A stretch of 14,949 bases of DNA from Desulfobacula sp. (GCA_027858355.1 JAQICW010000666.1:1-14949), one strand, 5' to 3'; counted from the stretch's first letter, positions 7,163-14,949 are shown. Notes: a model not told the origin generated them from the letters alone. Program-made: numbers and translations.

Positions 7163-7314
7163 AGGGCGTCTAAAAACATGAAAAAACTTTGCTCACTTTT
7201 TGGACCCGGTATATTTTCCAAAAACTCCATGTTGATCGAGCTATAAGGTGATTTTCAGGAGGTCCAAAAAGTGAGAAAAAATATAATCGTAAAAGGGGCG
7301 TTTTTGGACACCCT
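7163..7314. mobile_element. MITE-like non-autonomous element (~152 bp)
   Basis: The terminal inverted repeats are AGGGCGTCTAAAAAC (7163-7177) and, at the other end read inward, AGGGTGTCCAAAAAC (7314-7300), 13 of 15 identical. Inside is a second, perfect 15-bp inverted repeat CTCACTTTTTGGACC (7192-7206) / GGTCCAAAAAGTGAG (7261-7275). The element is flanked by an 11-bp direct repeat ACACTTGGCCT at 7152-7162 and 7315-7325, which extends to 12 bp if the element end is shifted by one base; this looks like a target-site duplication. There is no transposase. An 11-12 bp duplication would suit mobilisation by an IS4-type transposase, but that is inference from duplication length only. It sits between the end of the Hsp70-like gene and the PHP-ATPase promoter region. 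Confidence 0.75.
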
Positions 7315-7512
7315 ACACTTGGCCTGACTTTGACTGAAATTTTTGTTTTGGATATTTTCTGTATCTGCAAGAATTGAGACGGATGGAGACTTTGAACAGG
7401 GATAATTAGTCATAACTCAGTGGGGTGCATTCTATTTTTTATATAAATTACTACGAAAGAAGGCTGCTGGCTCTGGTTTATAAAATTTAATCTTAACTTT
7501 TAGTGGGGATCG
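7315..7512. other. Downstream region of the four-gene operon, no gene seen
   Basis: About 200 bp after the stop of the Hsp70-like gene. I find no convincing hairpin with a T-run, so no intrinsic terminator is called. The region contains only the right-hand 11-bp flank of the MITE-like element and AT-rich sequence. Confidence 0.4.
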
Positions 7513-10083
7513 TTAACCTGTTAATACAGATTCATCTAAGTCAGTCATGCTTGCTTCTTTTCTGAGAAATTTCAAAGTAACGTTAATAATTGTATATTGT
7601 CTATCACTCAGATTATTTACTCGTTCATTTAAAAGTTTTTCGAGAATAGTCTCGATGGTATATGCCTCGTTGTTTTTTAAGTTAAGAAACTCTCTATTAT
7701 AGCGTCTTCGTTTCAACAAATAGAGACAAGTCAATATGCAATTATTAAAAATAGTGCTGAAGTTTCTTCGTTGTATTTGTCTTTCAAGAATCTTTATTAT
7801 TCTGCTTACAACGATTTCCAAGCGCCTCTCTGAAATTATGTTTGGATGTAAAGCTGCATCTCGAAAACGCACAATATTTCGGCATGCACGTAGCCATTCA
7901 TTTACGCTGGTGATGCCTTGCGAAAGCCTTTTCTCAAATGCAATGAAAAATAATTTAATATCTTCAGAATTACTCCAGCATAACCCAATGGTATGCAAGT
8001 CCACTTGATTTACTTGGGATAAATTTTGTTTTAGATCCTTTCGTACCTTATTGATAATATCGGATGGGCATGCCAAATACATCCAGGATGCAGTTCGTTG
8101 AATCTGCTTTCTTTGTGCAGCAGTTGTTCTCTCACAAACAAACCTCTTTGCACATTCATGAGCAAATTCTTTCATCAATGAAGGTGATGAAACACTCTCT
8201 AAATCTCCATCTGAAGGGCACACTCCATAATGCCGGAAGCTATCTCCTTGTGGCGACTGTCCACGATATTCATCATAAGTATCAGCCAAGGGCCACTGGT
8301 TGAATTTCCCGGGTTCCCTCAAGTCTGTCATTGTATTTACCAGGCTGCTACTACCAGTTTTCAGGTCATCGATCGCGCGCTCTACATAAGGCTTAGCAAC
8401 ATTCCACATGAACTGATCCTGTACCACACGCGAGACTTCCGGAAGATATGCCAATGGTGGTGGTGGTGGTTCATTACAATCTTCCATCGTCCGCCAATCC
8501 AGCCTTGTACTGAAAACACCTTCATTAACAGAATCAACAAACACTTTAGCAAAACCTTGCCCAGGCCTGAGCCGGGCAACAATTTTGACTTCCTCATCCA
8601 TAGTCGTCGGTTTTGGGATTTCGGCTGTTACTTTTCGAAAAAGAGGGGTGACATTCTCTTCGGATCGGCGAAGAGTAAGGGTCAGTTTATTCTCACCCTG
8701 CTTTATATTCAGACCACGAATGGGGTCTATAGATTTGTACTCTTCTCCAGCCTCCACTGTCTTTCCTTCAACAAGACACTTATAAGCATTTACAGAATCT
8801 CCTTGTTCATTTTGCCCATGGTAGTGGATATCAACGGGTATGATCGTTTCTCTGTATGATGGTAGGTTATGCTCCAATGCATACGCCGTTATTGCAGCTC
8901 CCCTCGCAGCCTCGGCACCATTGAAAATACTTGTTTCCAAACCCTCAAAAGAGTTTGCAACAAAATCCCCTAACGAACGATTATCAGCTATAGGAATGGT
9001 TGAACAAGATCCATCTACCACAACCCCAAGACACCTCTCTTGCGCACTGTTAGAGATGCTATCTAATTGTGTTTTGTAAATTTTCGATAAGCGTATTTTA
9101 AAGTCTGAAGGAGATAAGCTTGGAGAGTCCGAGAACATTTCTTTCCATCCATCCAATTTACAAAATAACCTCTTTACAACTGGGGAAAAACCATTCTCGA
9201 AACATCCCCTTACTAAATTATAGCTATCCGTATTCGCCCATTCAGCGTCAATGACATCACTAAGGGGATCTCTACCGAAAATGGTTTTCCATATACATTC
9301 CAATGATTTTTTCCCTCGACTCGCCATCGCCAAGAAAAAATTCACTCCCAGTCTTGGGAATTCCCCTCCACCAGCAATACGATTACGAATTGGTACAAGC
9401 CACAACTTCTCCTTATAAACCAGGGCTCTTATTTCTATAGGTACAACTTCCCACCGATCAAAAGGCAGCGTAACCACGAGAAGATGGCCAAGAGTAATCC
9501 CTCTTACGGACTGAATATCAGCGTTCTCGTGTTTGTCTGCATTCTTCCGGCACCACGACATTGCAACTGCTATTGGTCGCGGGATAAGGAAGGCACCGCA
9601 ATTATCTACCAGTTCCTGTTGAGCAGCTTCTCCAAGACTGTCTGGTACCACAACTACCGTTTTTTTGGTGAAGTACTTCTTCTCCCAGGCTTGAACAGAA
9701 TCAGCGATAATCTTTTCTGCTGAAGAGTGAAGCATCTTTTGTCCAGGTGGTTTCCAGTAAAATTCAGTATCACCGAGCAGCCCTGAAAACTGAGCCAATC
9801 TTGACCAGGCACAAACGATCGGCACACGCCCCGAACCATTCTTGTAATCACCTCCAACCGGCACCTGGCACTCCGGTGGCCAACTATCTCCAATGCCTCT
9901 TCTATGTTTATGGGCAGCTGCACCAACTATTATTGACTCACCTTGTAATACCGGTAACAATGCGGCTGAAGGACTACTTTCTGGAACGCTACTTTCGACC
10001 TCACCGGGACCTGAAGCAACAGCCAAATGTGGTGCACTTTGGGTAAGGTCGATACCAATACAATTAGAATCTGAAGGGTTCAT
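7513..10083 (-). CDS. Hsp70/actin-fold ATPase-like protein with long C-terminal extension
   Basis: 856 aa. The N-terminal ~400 residues follow the Hsp70 nucleotide-binding fold in order: IGIDLTQ at 9-15 (phosphate-1 position), VVVVPDSLGEAAQQEL at 143-158, RPIAVAMSW at 169-177 (equivalent of the EPTAAALAY segment), AGGGEFPRLGVNFF at 237-250, and the adenosine-site pair VVVDGSCSTIP (354-364) and GAEAARGAAI (389-398). The phosphate-2 loop, normally DLGGGT, reads ITLGHLLVVTL (196-206) and lacks the Asp-Gly-Gly-Gly core, so ATP hydrolysis is doubtful. Residues ~410-530 look like a beta-rich domain in the place of the Hsp70 substrate-binding domain, then a five-proline run (539-543), then ~310 mainly helical residues unlike DnaK. 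The start at 10083 has AGAGGAAG just upstream and lies 7 nt after the DUF2357-like gene. It is probably the last gene of the operon. It may sense or remodel a partner protein; its role is unknown. Confidence 0.83.
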   Translation of the reverse strand: MNPSDSNCIGIDLTQSAPHLAVASGPGEVESSVPESSPSAALLPVLQGESIIVGAAAHKHRRGIGDSWPPECQVPVGGDYKNGSGRVPIVCAWSRLAQFSGLLGDTEFYWKPPGQKMLHSSAEKIIADSVQAWEKKYFTKKTVVVVPDSLGEAAQQELVDNCGAFLIPRPIAVAMSWCRKNADKHENADIQSVRGITLGHLLVVTLPFDRWEVVPIEIRALVYKEKLWLVPIRNRIAGGGEFPRLGVNFFLAMASRGKKSLECIWKTIFGRDPLSDVIDAEWANTDSYNLVRGCFENGFSPVVKRLFCKLDGWKEMFSDSPSLSPSDFKIRLSKIYKTQLDSISNSAQERCLGVVVDGSCSTIPIADNRSLGDFVANSFEGLETSIFNGAEAARGAAITAYALEHNLPSYRETIIPVDIHYHGQNEQGDSVNAYKCLVEGKTVEAGEEYKSIDPIRGLNIKQGENKLTLTLRRSEENVTPLFRKVTAEIPKPTTMDEEVKIVARLRPGQGFAKVFVDSVNEGVFSTRLDWRTMEDCNEPPPPPLAYLPEVSRVVQDQFMWNVAKPYVERAIDDLKTGSSSLVNTMTDLREPGKFNQWPLADTYDEYRGQSPQGDSFRHYGVCPSDGDLESVSSPSLMKEFAHECAKRFVCERTTAAQRKQIQRTASWMYLACPSDIINKVRKDLKQNLSQVNQVDLHTIGLCWSNSEDIKLFFIAFEKRLSQGITSVNEWLRACRNIVRFRDAALHPNIISERRLEIVVSRIIKILERQIQRRNFSTIFNNCILTCLYLLKRRRYNREFLNLKNNEAYTIETILEKLLNERVNNLSDRQYTIINVTLKFLRKEASMTDLDESVLTG
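8455..8469. repeat. Trinucleotide run encoding five prolines
   Basis: Five GGT-type triplets in a row (CCA/CCT/CCG-type proline codons on the minus strand) in the Hsp70-like gene. The run marks the hinge between the beta-rich domain and the helical C-terminus (residues 539-543). Such a run could slip during replication, but only in steps of one residue. Confidence 0.6.
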
Positions 10084-10090
10084 ACTTCCT

Positions 10091-11785
10091 CTAACATGCC
10101 ATATCTATAGCGAGTTGAATTCCGGTTTTGAAATCCCCAATTAGATTCTCAAATTGAACAGATGAGGCTCGATCAATAGCGAACGGTATTTTCAACGCAA
10201 TTATTTCAGAATCTCCGGCAGATGGCCATATATCGACTTCAACGCCGGGGGCATCTGCTTTATCTTGGTCTTCAGTAGTCAGCAGAAGGCCATAACACCT
10301 ATAGGATGTTCTAATGTATCGGTGAAGGTCTGAAGTTAAATTTCTAAGAGCAAGACCGACATTCTTTAGCATTGAAGGAATCAACGATGATGACCCTGTC
10401 CAATAAACAAACCATACTGCTACTAATGTGTTAGTTTTAGGCCAATACAGAACCTGATCACAGCCGATGCTGCCAACATACGGGGCAAAATCAAATGGTG
10501 GTTTATCTATCCATTCAGTTAAATCCGCAGTAACATCCCTTGAATCAATTACATAACAAGGACCGCCCTTTGTTTCAAAAGGTCCTGGTGAAACAGGTGT
10601 TTCAGTCCATATGCCATTCTCTCCTTCCATACGATAATACGGCGTACTGTTATATTTTTCAGTATAGAACTCCGTCATCGCACAGGACATTAGTTGCCTT
10701 GCTGATTCAGACCATAAATTGCGTTGCCATTCCCAAGAATCATCAATCACATGCTGCTCTCTTAAAAGTTCTTTATATGTTTTATGGACTTTTGAATATT
10801 TAGTATCCATTTGCAACGTATAATTGGGCTGGACAGGGTGGTTCAGGTGTTCAGTCGAAATCTCCTTCAGACCCTTTAGTTCTCTCCAATCTGTACAGCG
10901 CCTATTGCATCTTGTCACAAGCTTAACCCTGCTGCTATCCAAATGATGGTTATTGACGGCCGCATAACTCCAGGATCTTTCCAACATACGCCCTACCACC
11001 CAAATGAAAACGCGGTTTTCCAAAGTGTCTCTCGATTCAACTCGCTGAACAGACAAAAGTTCCTGTTTTGAACCTGCTTTTTCGTAAATACTACGGCCCG
11101 GTCGCCTGGCAAAATCCCTAATACATGCAGAATCAAGTTCCTGAATTCGTCCTAACCTCGTGTTTTGTCTTTGTCTTAATAAAATATGCCTTGGATTTTG
11201 TGCAATTGACTCAAACAGCCTTAGGAGTTCGCTGTCTTGGGCCAACTTAACAATAAGCGCCATAATTGCTTCATCCGCTTTATTACCTATCCATACTTTA
11301 CGAACAGAAGACCAATTAAGCCTTATGACGCTTTTTGTCTTTTCTTCCAGTTCACCTGGAGCCAAACTGCTGTCAGAAAGTTCACGAAAACAGTGGATCT
11401 GCCAGTCGATAAACCCCTCAACATTTTTACCAAATTCGTTATCATGTTTTTTTGAGGGCCTGCCTACAATGTCTTTTTGGATTATTTCATGATTGATATC
11501 TCTTATAGAAATTTTTGTAGTTAAATCATGAAGGCCACTATTTGGCTTAGAATCGGTGGGGAGTTGAAAAGAGGAATAGACTTTCCCATCCCAGCGAAAG
11601 GGGAAAGAAACACGAGGTACCAGTTTATTCTTAGCACCGTATTTAGGATACAAACCTGCCGGGACTATGAGTCGTGGGCAACAGGCCCCAGGTATCGTGG
11701 AGCCTGCCATCTTGCCATCAATAGCAGATAGTTGAGAGCTCCCTTCCTGGAAACCCCATGGGGTTAAAGAAAGTAATGGCCCCAT
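10091..11785 (-). CDS. DUF2357-like protein (McrC-type partner of an McrB-like ATPase)
   Basis: 564 aa. The middle part matches what I know of DUF2357-type proteins: ARRPGRSIYEKAG at 226-238 followed by the hallmark VESRDTLENRVF (249-260) that precedes a helical core. Such proteins usually carry a C-terminal PD-(D/E)XK nuclease fold and are encoded next to McrB-like AAA+ proteins, as here. In the expected nuclease region I see an Asp in GCDQVLYW (441-448), but the following strand is LVAVWFVYW (454-462) with no (D/E)xK, so the nuclease site seems lost or displaced. The N-terminal ~110 residues are beta-rich. The start overlaps the McrB-like gene stop (TAATG at 11787-11783), implying coupled translation. 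The likely job is to bridge the AAA+ motor to target or effector; whether it cuts nucleic acid is uncertain. Confidence 0.72.
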   Translation of the reverse strand: MGPLLSLTPWGFQEGSSQLSAIDGKMAGSTIPGACCPRLIVPAGLYPKYGAKNKLVPRVSFPFRWDGKVYSSFQLPTDSKPNSGLHDLTTKISIRDINHEIIQKDIVGRPSKKHDNEFGKNVEGFIDWQIHCFRELSDSSLAPGELEEKTKSVIRLNWSSVRKVWIGNKADEAIMALIVKLAQDSELLRLFESIAQNPRHILLRQRQNTRLGRIQELDSACIRDFARRPGRSIYEKAGSKQELLSVQRVESRDTLENRVFIWVVGRMLERSWSYAAVNNHHLDSSRVKLVTRCNRRCTDWRELKGLKEISTEHLNHPVQPNYTLQMDTKYSKVHKTYKELLREQHVIDDSWEWQRNLWSESARQLMSCAMTEFYTEKYNSTPYYRMEGENGIWTETPVSPGPFETKGGPCYVIDSRDVTADLTEWIDKPPFDFAPYVGSIGCDQVLYWPKTNTLVAVWFVYWTGSSSLIPSMLKNVGLALRNLTSDLHRYIRTSYRCYGLLLTTEDQDKADAPGVEVDIWPSAGDSEIIALKIPFAIDRASSVQFENLIGDFKTGIQLAIDMAC

Positions 11786-14112
11786 TAAAAAGATTGCTCC
11801 ATTCTATCAAGGCCTTTCCAAATAAATACTTGCTGTTGCGTTTGTGCACCTTGTGTGAATGCTTTTAATAAGGACTCATCCTCACATTCTTGTATAACAG
11901 CCTTTATCTCTTGTAATGGCTGTCCTGCCTCATCGATTTCAATACCGCGTAGCTTTGGCATAATTCTCTGCTCGATCTGATCAGCCATTGCTAAATTAAC
12001 TCTGTTGGGAACCCAACTCGGATAGTTAGCTACATAGCTTTGTATCGCTTGAATAACTCTATGGCCAAAAGGGCGGTTCAATTTATCCATTGCATTATTA
12101 AGTTTATTTATCCAGCTATTAACTCTATTTTTTTCTTCAGCAGGTAAGTCCTTTTTCAAGAAGGAGTTCCATTGCTCAAAGGTTAAGCCAGTTGGAGTAG
12201 GAGGAATAACTGGCAGATCATTATCCTCAGTTATCTGTTTTGGTCTTCCAAACCTCAAAACACAAGATCTATCAAGAACTTTATCGGACAAAGCCTGTGT
12301 CGTTTCGTCTTCGTTCATCGTCCCTGAAAACAAGACATTTTTCCCGGGAAACAATCTGATCGGTTTTTCACCTTCGGTTAGACTTCCCATCTCAAGGGCA
12401 ATTTCTGCTTTCGATCTCGCTTCAAGATTATTTAGATCGATACCCCTTCTAATCTCAAGGCGGCTCAAAAACTCACTGAAATAATATTCAACACGGGCGA
12501 GATTCATCTCATCTAAAAGGACTAATAACATACGATCCGAGCGATCATCGTCCCAATCCTTTGGCATTTGCCAGTGAACGCGATTAAACTGCTCAAATTG
12601 AACCATTGCCCGGGCAAGCTCTGTAGCTTTGTAACGTTCCTCAAGGTAGTTATAAAAGCCAAATAAATCTTGTGGGCTATCCCAACGAGGCTGAACTGCA
12701 AGAATAACAGAGTGCATCCCCATACCCTCGGCGTAACGCCTCGGAAGTTCACTCTTACCAGTTCCACTGATACCAGCCAAAACAACCAACGGAGAAATTT
12801 CATTTATTTTGAGAGCGGTATGAAAAGCGTACAAAACTCTTTCTGGGAAGTGCAGTTTTTTAGCTTTAATGTACTCAGAGGTCTTTCGGAGCATCTCTTT
12901 TTCATCGGGGATGGTATTAGTAGGATTTAGGGTGGGGAATGTAACCGGTTGCCATAAGTCATGATATTTTGATCCACCATCACCACCGTCTTCAAACCCC
13001 AGTGATTTGTTGTATTTCTTGGCTAACACCTTAAGTGTGGAAATCGAAGCCTTGAGTGAAGTCTCCTCAGTTTTTAGTTTTTCAAGATCCGCTCGATTCT
13101 GATTTACTTGAGCATCCGTTTGGGCTCTTTCTATTTTCTTTGTTGCTAACTCTTGCTCAACCTCTAAGATTTCAGATTTTCTTTCTTGTAATGTATTTTG
13201 TATTTCATTAACCTGCCGGTCAGCTTTTTCGAACTCACCGTTAAGGCGTTTCATCACTTCTCCCAAACCTTCAAGGTCACGTTCAATAATTAATTTTCTG
13301 TTATTAAGATCCTTTATCGCTTCGTAATAATTTTTTACTTTTCGGGCAGCTTCATCTTCCAGTCGCTGCTGTATTGCGACTTCATTTCGTGTGTCTTCAA
13401 GGTTCTGCTGCAATACCAATATTTTTTTATTGATCAAATCAACCTCTTGCTCACGTTCCCGCAGAGTATCAATTTTATTTCTCAATGCATTATGCTCAAA
13501 TCGAAGAGACTCAACATCATTCTTAGCTTCTCTTGATGTTCGCTCTATCTCACGCAATTCGGATGTTTCCTGTTCTTGAAGTGAAGCTAACCGGTCACAT
13601 TCTTTTTCAATCTCCATACTCTTTAATGTTGACTGCCCAATGCTTTGAATGAGCTCTTCTTTTTGGTTCTGAAGCTGTTCTATATTTTTTTCTGATTCAC
13701 CAATCTCTTGCTCCAGCTTTTGAGACTTTTCTGCCAGCAAATATTTTTTATTTTCAAGGCTGCCAACTTCATTTCTCAAAGACCGATTGAATTCTTCATT
13801 TTTTGCACATTCCTGCTCTATTCGCTGTAACTCGGCTTGTACTAAAAATTGATCCTGACGTTCTGAAGCCAAACTTTGTAGCTCATCCTTTTGCCTGGCC
13901 ATCCAATCTCTGAGAACATCCTCATCTTTCTTCAATTGTGCTACTTTGCTGGCCAAGTCTGCCGCATTACTTCCATCACCTACCAAGGCTTGCAGTCTCT
14001 TGCGGTAATAAAAATATAAGAACATTGCTATCAGTATTACCATCATCCCTACTGCTGATGAAAAAGCCCAAACCGAAAGAGGTATAACTTCTTTGAAATT
14101 TAATGTATCCAT
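11785..14112 (-). CDS. Membrane-anchored coiled-coil protein with McrB-like AAA+ domain
   Basis: 775 aa in three parts. Residues ~12-35 form one hydrophobic helix followed by YYRKR, a membrane anchor with the bulk in the cytoplasm. Residues ~50-370 are one very long coiled coil with heptad-like E/K/Q/L/R-rich sequence. Residues ~415-700 are an AAA+ domain of the McrB type: Walker A GISGTGKS at 447-454, Walker B LLVLLDEMNLAR at 529-540 followed by the typical VEYYFSEFLSRLE, sensor SGTMNEDE at 596-603, and the arginine-finger region SDKVLDRS at 609-616. The McrB NxxD element reads NEDE, so a preference for GTP cannot be assumed. The family drives nucleic-acid translocation or remodelling for a partner encoded downstream, here the DUF2357-like protein. 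The start at 14112 has only a weak GGAAA site and follows the upstream gene by 46 nt. The membrane anchor plus coiled coil recalls Zorya ZorA in layout only. Confidence 0.88.
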   Translation of the reverse strand: MDTLNFKEVIPLSVWAFSSAVGMMVILIAMFLYFYYRKRLQALVGDGSNAADLASKVAQLKKDEDVLRDWMARQKDELQSLASERQDQFLVQAELQRIEQECAKNEEFNRSLRNEVGSLENKKYLLAEKSQKLEQEIGESEKNIEQLQNQKEELIQSIGQSTLKSMEIEKECDRLASLQEQETSELREIERTSREAKNDVESLRFEHNALRNKIDTLREREQEVDLINKKILVLQQNLEDTRNEVAIQQRLEDEAARKVKNYYEAIKDLNNRKLIIERDLEGLGEVMKRLNGEFEKADRQVNEIQNTLQERKSEILEVEQELATKKIERAQTDAQVNQNRADLEKLKTEETSLKASISTLKVLAKKYNKSLGFEDGGDGGSKYHDLWQPVTFPTLNPTNTIPDEKEMLRKTSEYIKAKKLHFPERVLYAFHTALKINEISPLVVLAGISGTGKSELPRRYAEGMGMHSVILAVQPRWDSPQDLFGFYNYLEERYKATELARAMVQFEQFNRVHWQMPKDWDDDRSDRMLLVLLDEMNLARVEYYFSEFLSRLEIRRGIDLNNLEARSKAEIALEMGSLTEGEKPIRLFPGKNVLFSGTMNEDETTQALSDKVLDRSCVLRFGRPKQITEDNDLPVIPPTPTGLTFEQWNSFLKKDLPAEEKNRVNSWINKLNNAMDKLNRPFGHRVIQAIQSYVANYPSWVPNRVNLAMADQIEQRIMPKLRGIEIDEAGQPLQEIKAVIQECEDESLLKAFTQGAQTQQQVFIWKGLDRMEQSF

Positions 14113-14158
14113 TTTATTTCCATTTTTAATTTAACATTTTATATAAAAATCAGATGAG

Positions 14159-14949
14159 TCACTCGCTTGGCAATGGGTTAGTCTGGCTTTGCTTAAGAAC
14201 TTTTTGAGCCCGTGTTGCTATTTTTTCGAGTGCTTGCTCTACGCCATCTAACTTAAGCAAGAGGTCTGTAAAATTATTCTCAAGACTGCCAAAAGAAAGG
14301 TTCATTCCATCCAGTTTCCCGTCAAAATTGCTCTGAATAGCAGAAACTCTTTCCGATAACTTTCTGGTAATTTCTTCAATTTCATTTAGAACTTTTTTGA
14401 AAGCAATTGCCTGCAATTCCATGTCAGGAAGATCTGCAATATCCTGCATATATGTATCAAGTTTTTCCCTTTGAGATGTTACGTCAGCAACTACAGCCGT
14501 GAATTGTTTACTCGTTTGAACAAACTCTTGGTTAGCTGTTGTCATCTCCCCCAAATTTTCTTTGATGGCTCTTGCATTTTCACTTACTATTTTTTCATCA
14601 ATTTCTATATTTGTTGCAGTTCCTTGTATAATCCCTGTAATATTTTTCATTTGTCCTGATATTGATGTCACATTTTCTATCTCAGTTTTGTACTTTGTGT
14701 TCTGTTCCTTAAACCCAGATATTTCTTCTTTTATTGAAGCATTTGATTGCGCGATAGTTTTTGCTTCGTTGGTTAAATTTACAGCCTGTGTGGTTACGCC
14801 TGTAACTGCAGTGATGAATTGTTTACTCGTTTGAACAAACTCTTGGTTAGTCTTTGCCATCTGCCCCAAGTTTTCTTTAATGGCTCTTGCATTTTCACTT
14901 ACTATTTTTTCATCAATTTCTATATTTGTTGCAGTTCCTTGTATAATCC
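14159..14949 (-). CDS. Repeat-containing coiled-coil protein, 5'-truncated by window edge
   Basis: The frame is open from the right edge to the stop at 14161-14159, giving 262 visible residues. An apparent start at 14869 is a TTG inside a repeat unit (ENLGQM) and not a real start. The sequence is nearly all helical and rich in N, Q, T, E and K. A 105-residue unit is repeated: QGTATNIEIDEKIVSENARA... and QEFVQTSKQF each occur twice. The C-terminal ~100 residues (ITRKLSERVSAIQSNFDGKL...) are a non-repeated coiled coil. No membrane segment is visible in this part. It resembles the helical, methyl-accepting-chemotaxis-like or ZorA-tail-like rods only in general character. Located 46 nt upstream of the McrB-like gene in the same direction, it is probably part of the same operon and could pair with that protein's coiled coil; the N-terminus needed for a firmer call is outside the window. 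Confidence 0.78.
   Translation of the reverse strand, partial: IIQGTATNIEIDEKIVSENARAIKENLGQMAKTNQEFVQTSKQFITAVTGVTTQAVNLTNEAKTIAQSNASIKEEISGFKEQNTKYKTEIENVTSISGQMKNITGIIQGTATNIEIDEKIVSENARAIKENLGEMTTANQEFVQTSKQFTAVVADVTSQREKLDTYMQDIADLPDMELQAIAFKKVLNEIEEITRKLSERVSAIQSNFDGKLDGMNLSFGSLENNFTDLLLKLDGVEQALEKIATRAQKVLKQSQTNPLPSE
14501..14949. repeat. 315-bp in-gene tandem repeat (second copy runs off the window)
   Basis: 14501-14634 and 14816-14949 align without gaps with 7 mismatches in 134 bases by hand count; the last ~70 bases are identical. The period is 315 bp, i.e. 105 codons, so the reading frame is kept. The second unit is cut by the window end and further units may follow. Confidence 0.9.

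Noticed and set aside
7170..7370. 66-codon minus-strand frame over the MITE-like element
   Set aside because: It spans the element boundaries and has no ribosome site; the inverted repeats explain the sequence better.
7315..7512. Intrinsic terminator after the Hsp70-like gene
   Set aside because: No GC-rich hairpin followed by a T-run could be found on the minus strand.
8230..8859. Plus-strand 209-codon frame
   Set aside because: It lies wholly opposite the Hsp70-like gene, has no recognisable domain and no ribosome site; a shadow frame.
14159..14869. Complete coiled-coil gene starting at 14869
   Set aside because: The apparent start is a TTG within a repeat unit and the frame stays open to the window edge, so the gene is truncated, not complete.
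10091..14949. Zorya system (ZorAB-type)
   Set aside because: The membrane anchor plus coiled coil is similar in layout, but there is no MotA-like multi-helix domain, no ZorB-like protein and no helicase; the AAA+ domain is McrB-like.

Overview
This is an AT-rich accessory region of a bacterial chromosome (or large replicon) in which every convincing gene lies on the minus strand. The IS21-type transposon, the Shine-Dalgarno sites and the gene types fit a Gram-negative host. My impression of a Desulfobacterota (deltaproteobacterial) source is inference only, because there is no rRNA or housekeeping gene to confirm it.

Layout in transcription order, from right to left. (1) 14949-7513 is a tightly packed run of four genes. 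It holds a long repeat-containing coiled-coil protein cut by the window edge, a membrane-anchored coiled-coil protein with a McrB-like AAA+ domain, a DUF2357-like protein (the protein type that often partners McrB-like ATPases), and an Hsp70/actin-fold protein. The last three junctions are 46 nt, a TAATG overlap and 7 nt, so they look like one operon. I recognise the domains but cannot name a described system with this exact composition; it is the best candidate here for a new defence-type or stress-type machine. (2) 7163-7314 is a small non-coding MITE-like element with terminal inverted repeats, an inner 15-bp perfect inverted repeat and 11-bp flanking direct repeats. (3) 6910-1501 is one gene for a PHP-domain/ABC-type ATPase, split by an IS21-family element at 3174-6552. 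The 6-bp target duplication ATTCGG is present on both sides. Removing the element and one duplication restores a single 674-codon frame exactly. (4) A small acidic protein gene overlaps the end of the ATPase by 20 nt and is probably its partner. (5) After about 465 bp without a clear gene comes the first 233 codons of an EamA/DMT-type transporter, cut by the left window edge.

The IS21 element carries istA and istB plus two accessory genes upstream in the same direction: a small zinc-finger-like basic protein and a 106-aa winged-helix-like protein. Three copies of a 16-bp repeat lie around the boundary between these two accessory genes.

The functional reading is inference. The window looks like part of a defence island with two multi-gene ATPase modules side by side. 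One (coiled coil / McrB-like AAA+ / DUF2357-like / Hsp70-like) appears intact as far as visible, and the other (PHP-ATPase plus small partner) has been knocked out by a transposon. Several core motifs in the first module are degenerate: the Hsp70 phosphate-2 loop, the expected nuclease (D/E)xK, and the McrB NxxD signature. This suggests the system has diverged from its textbook relatives.
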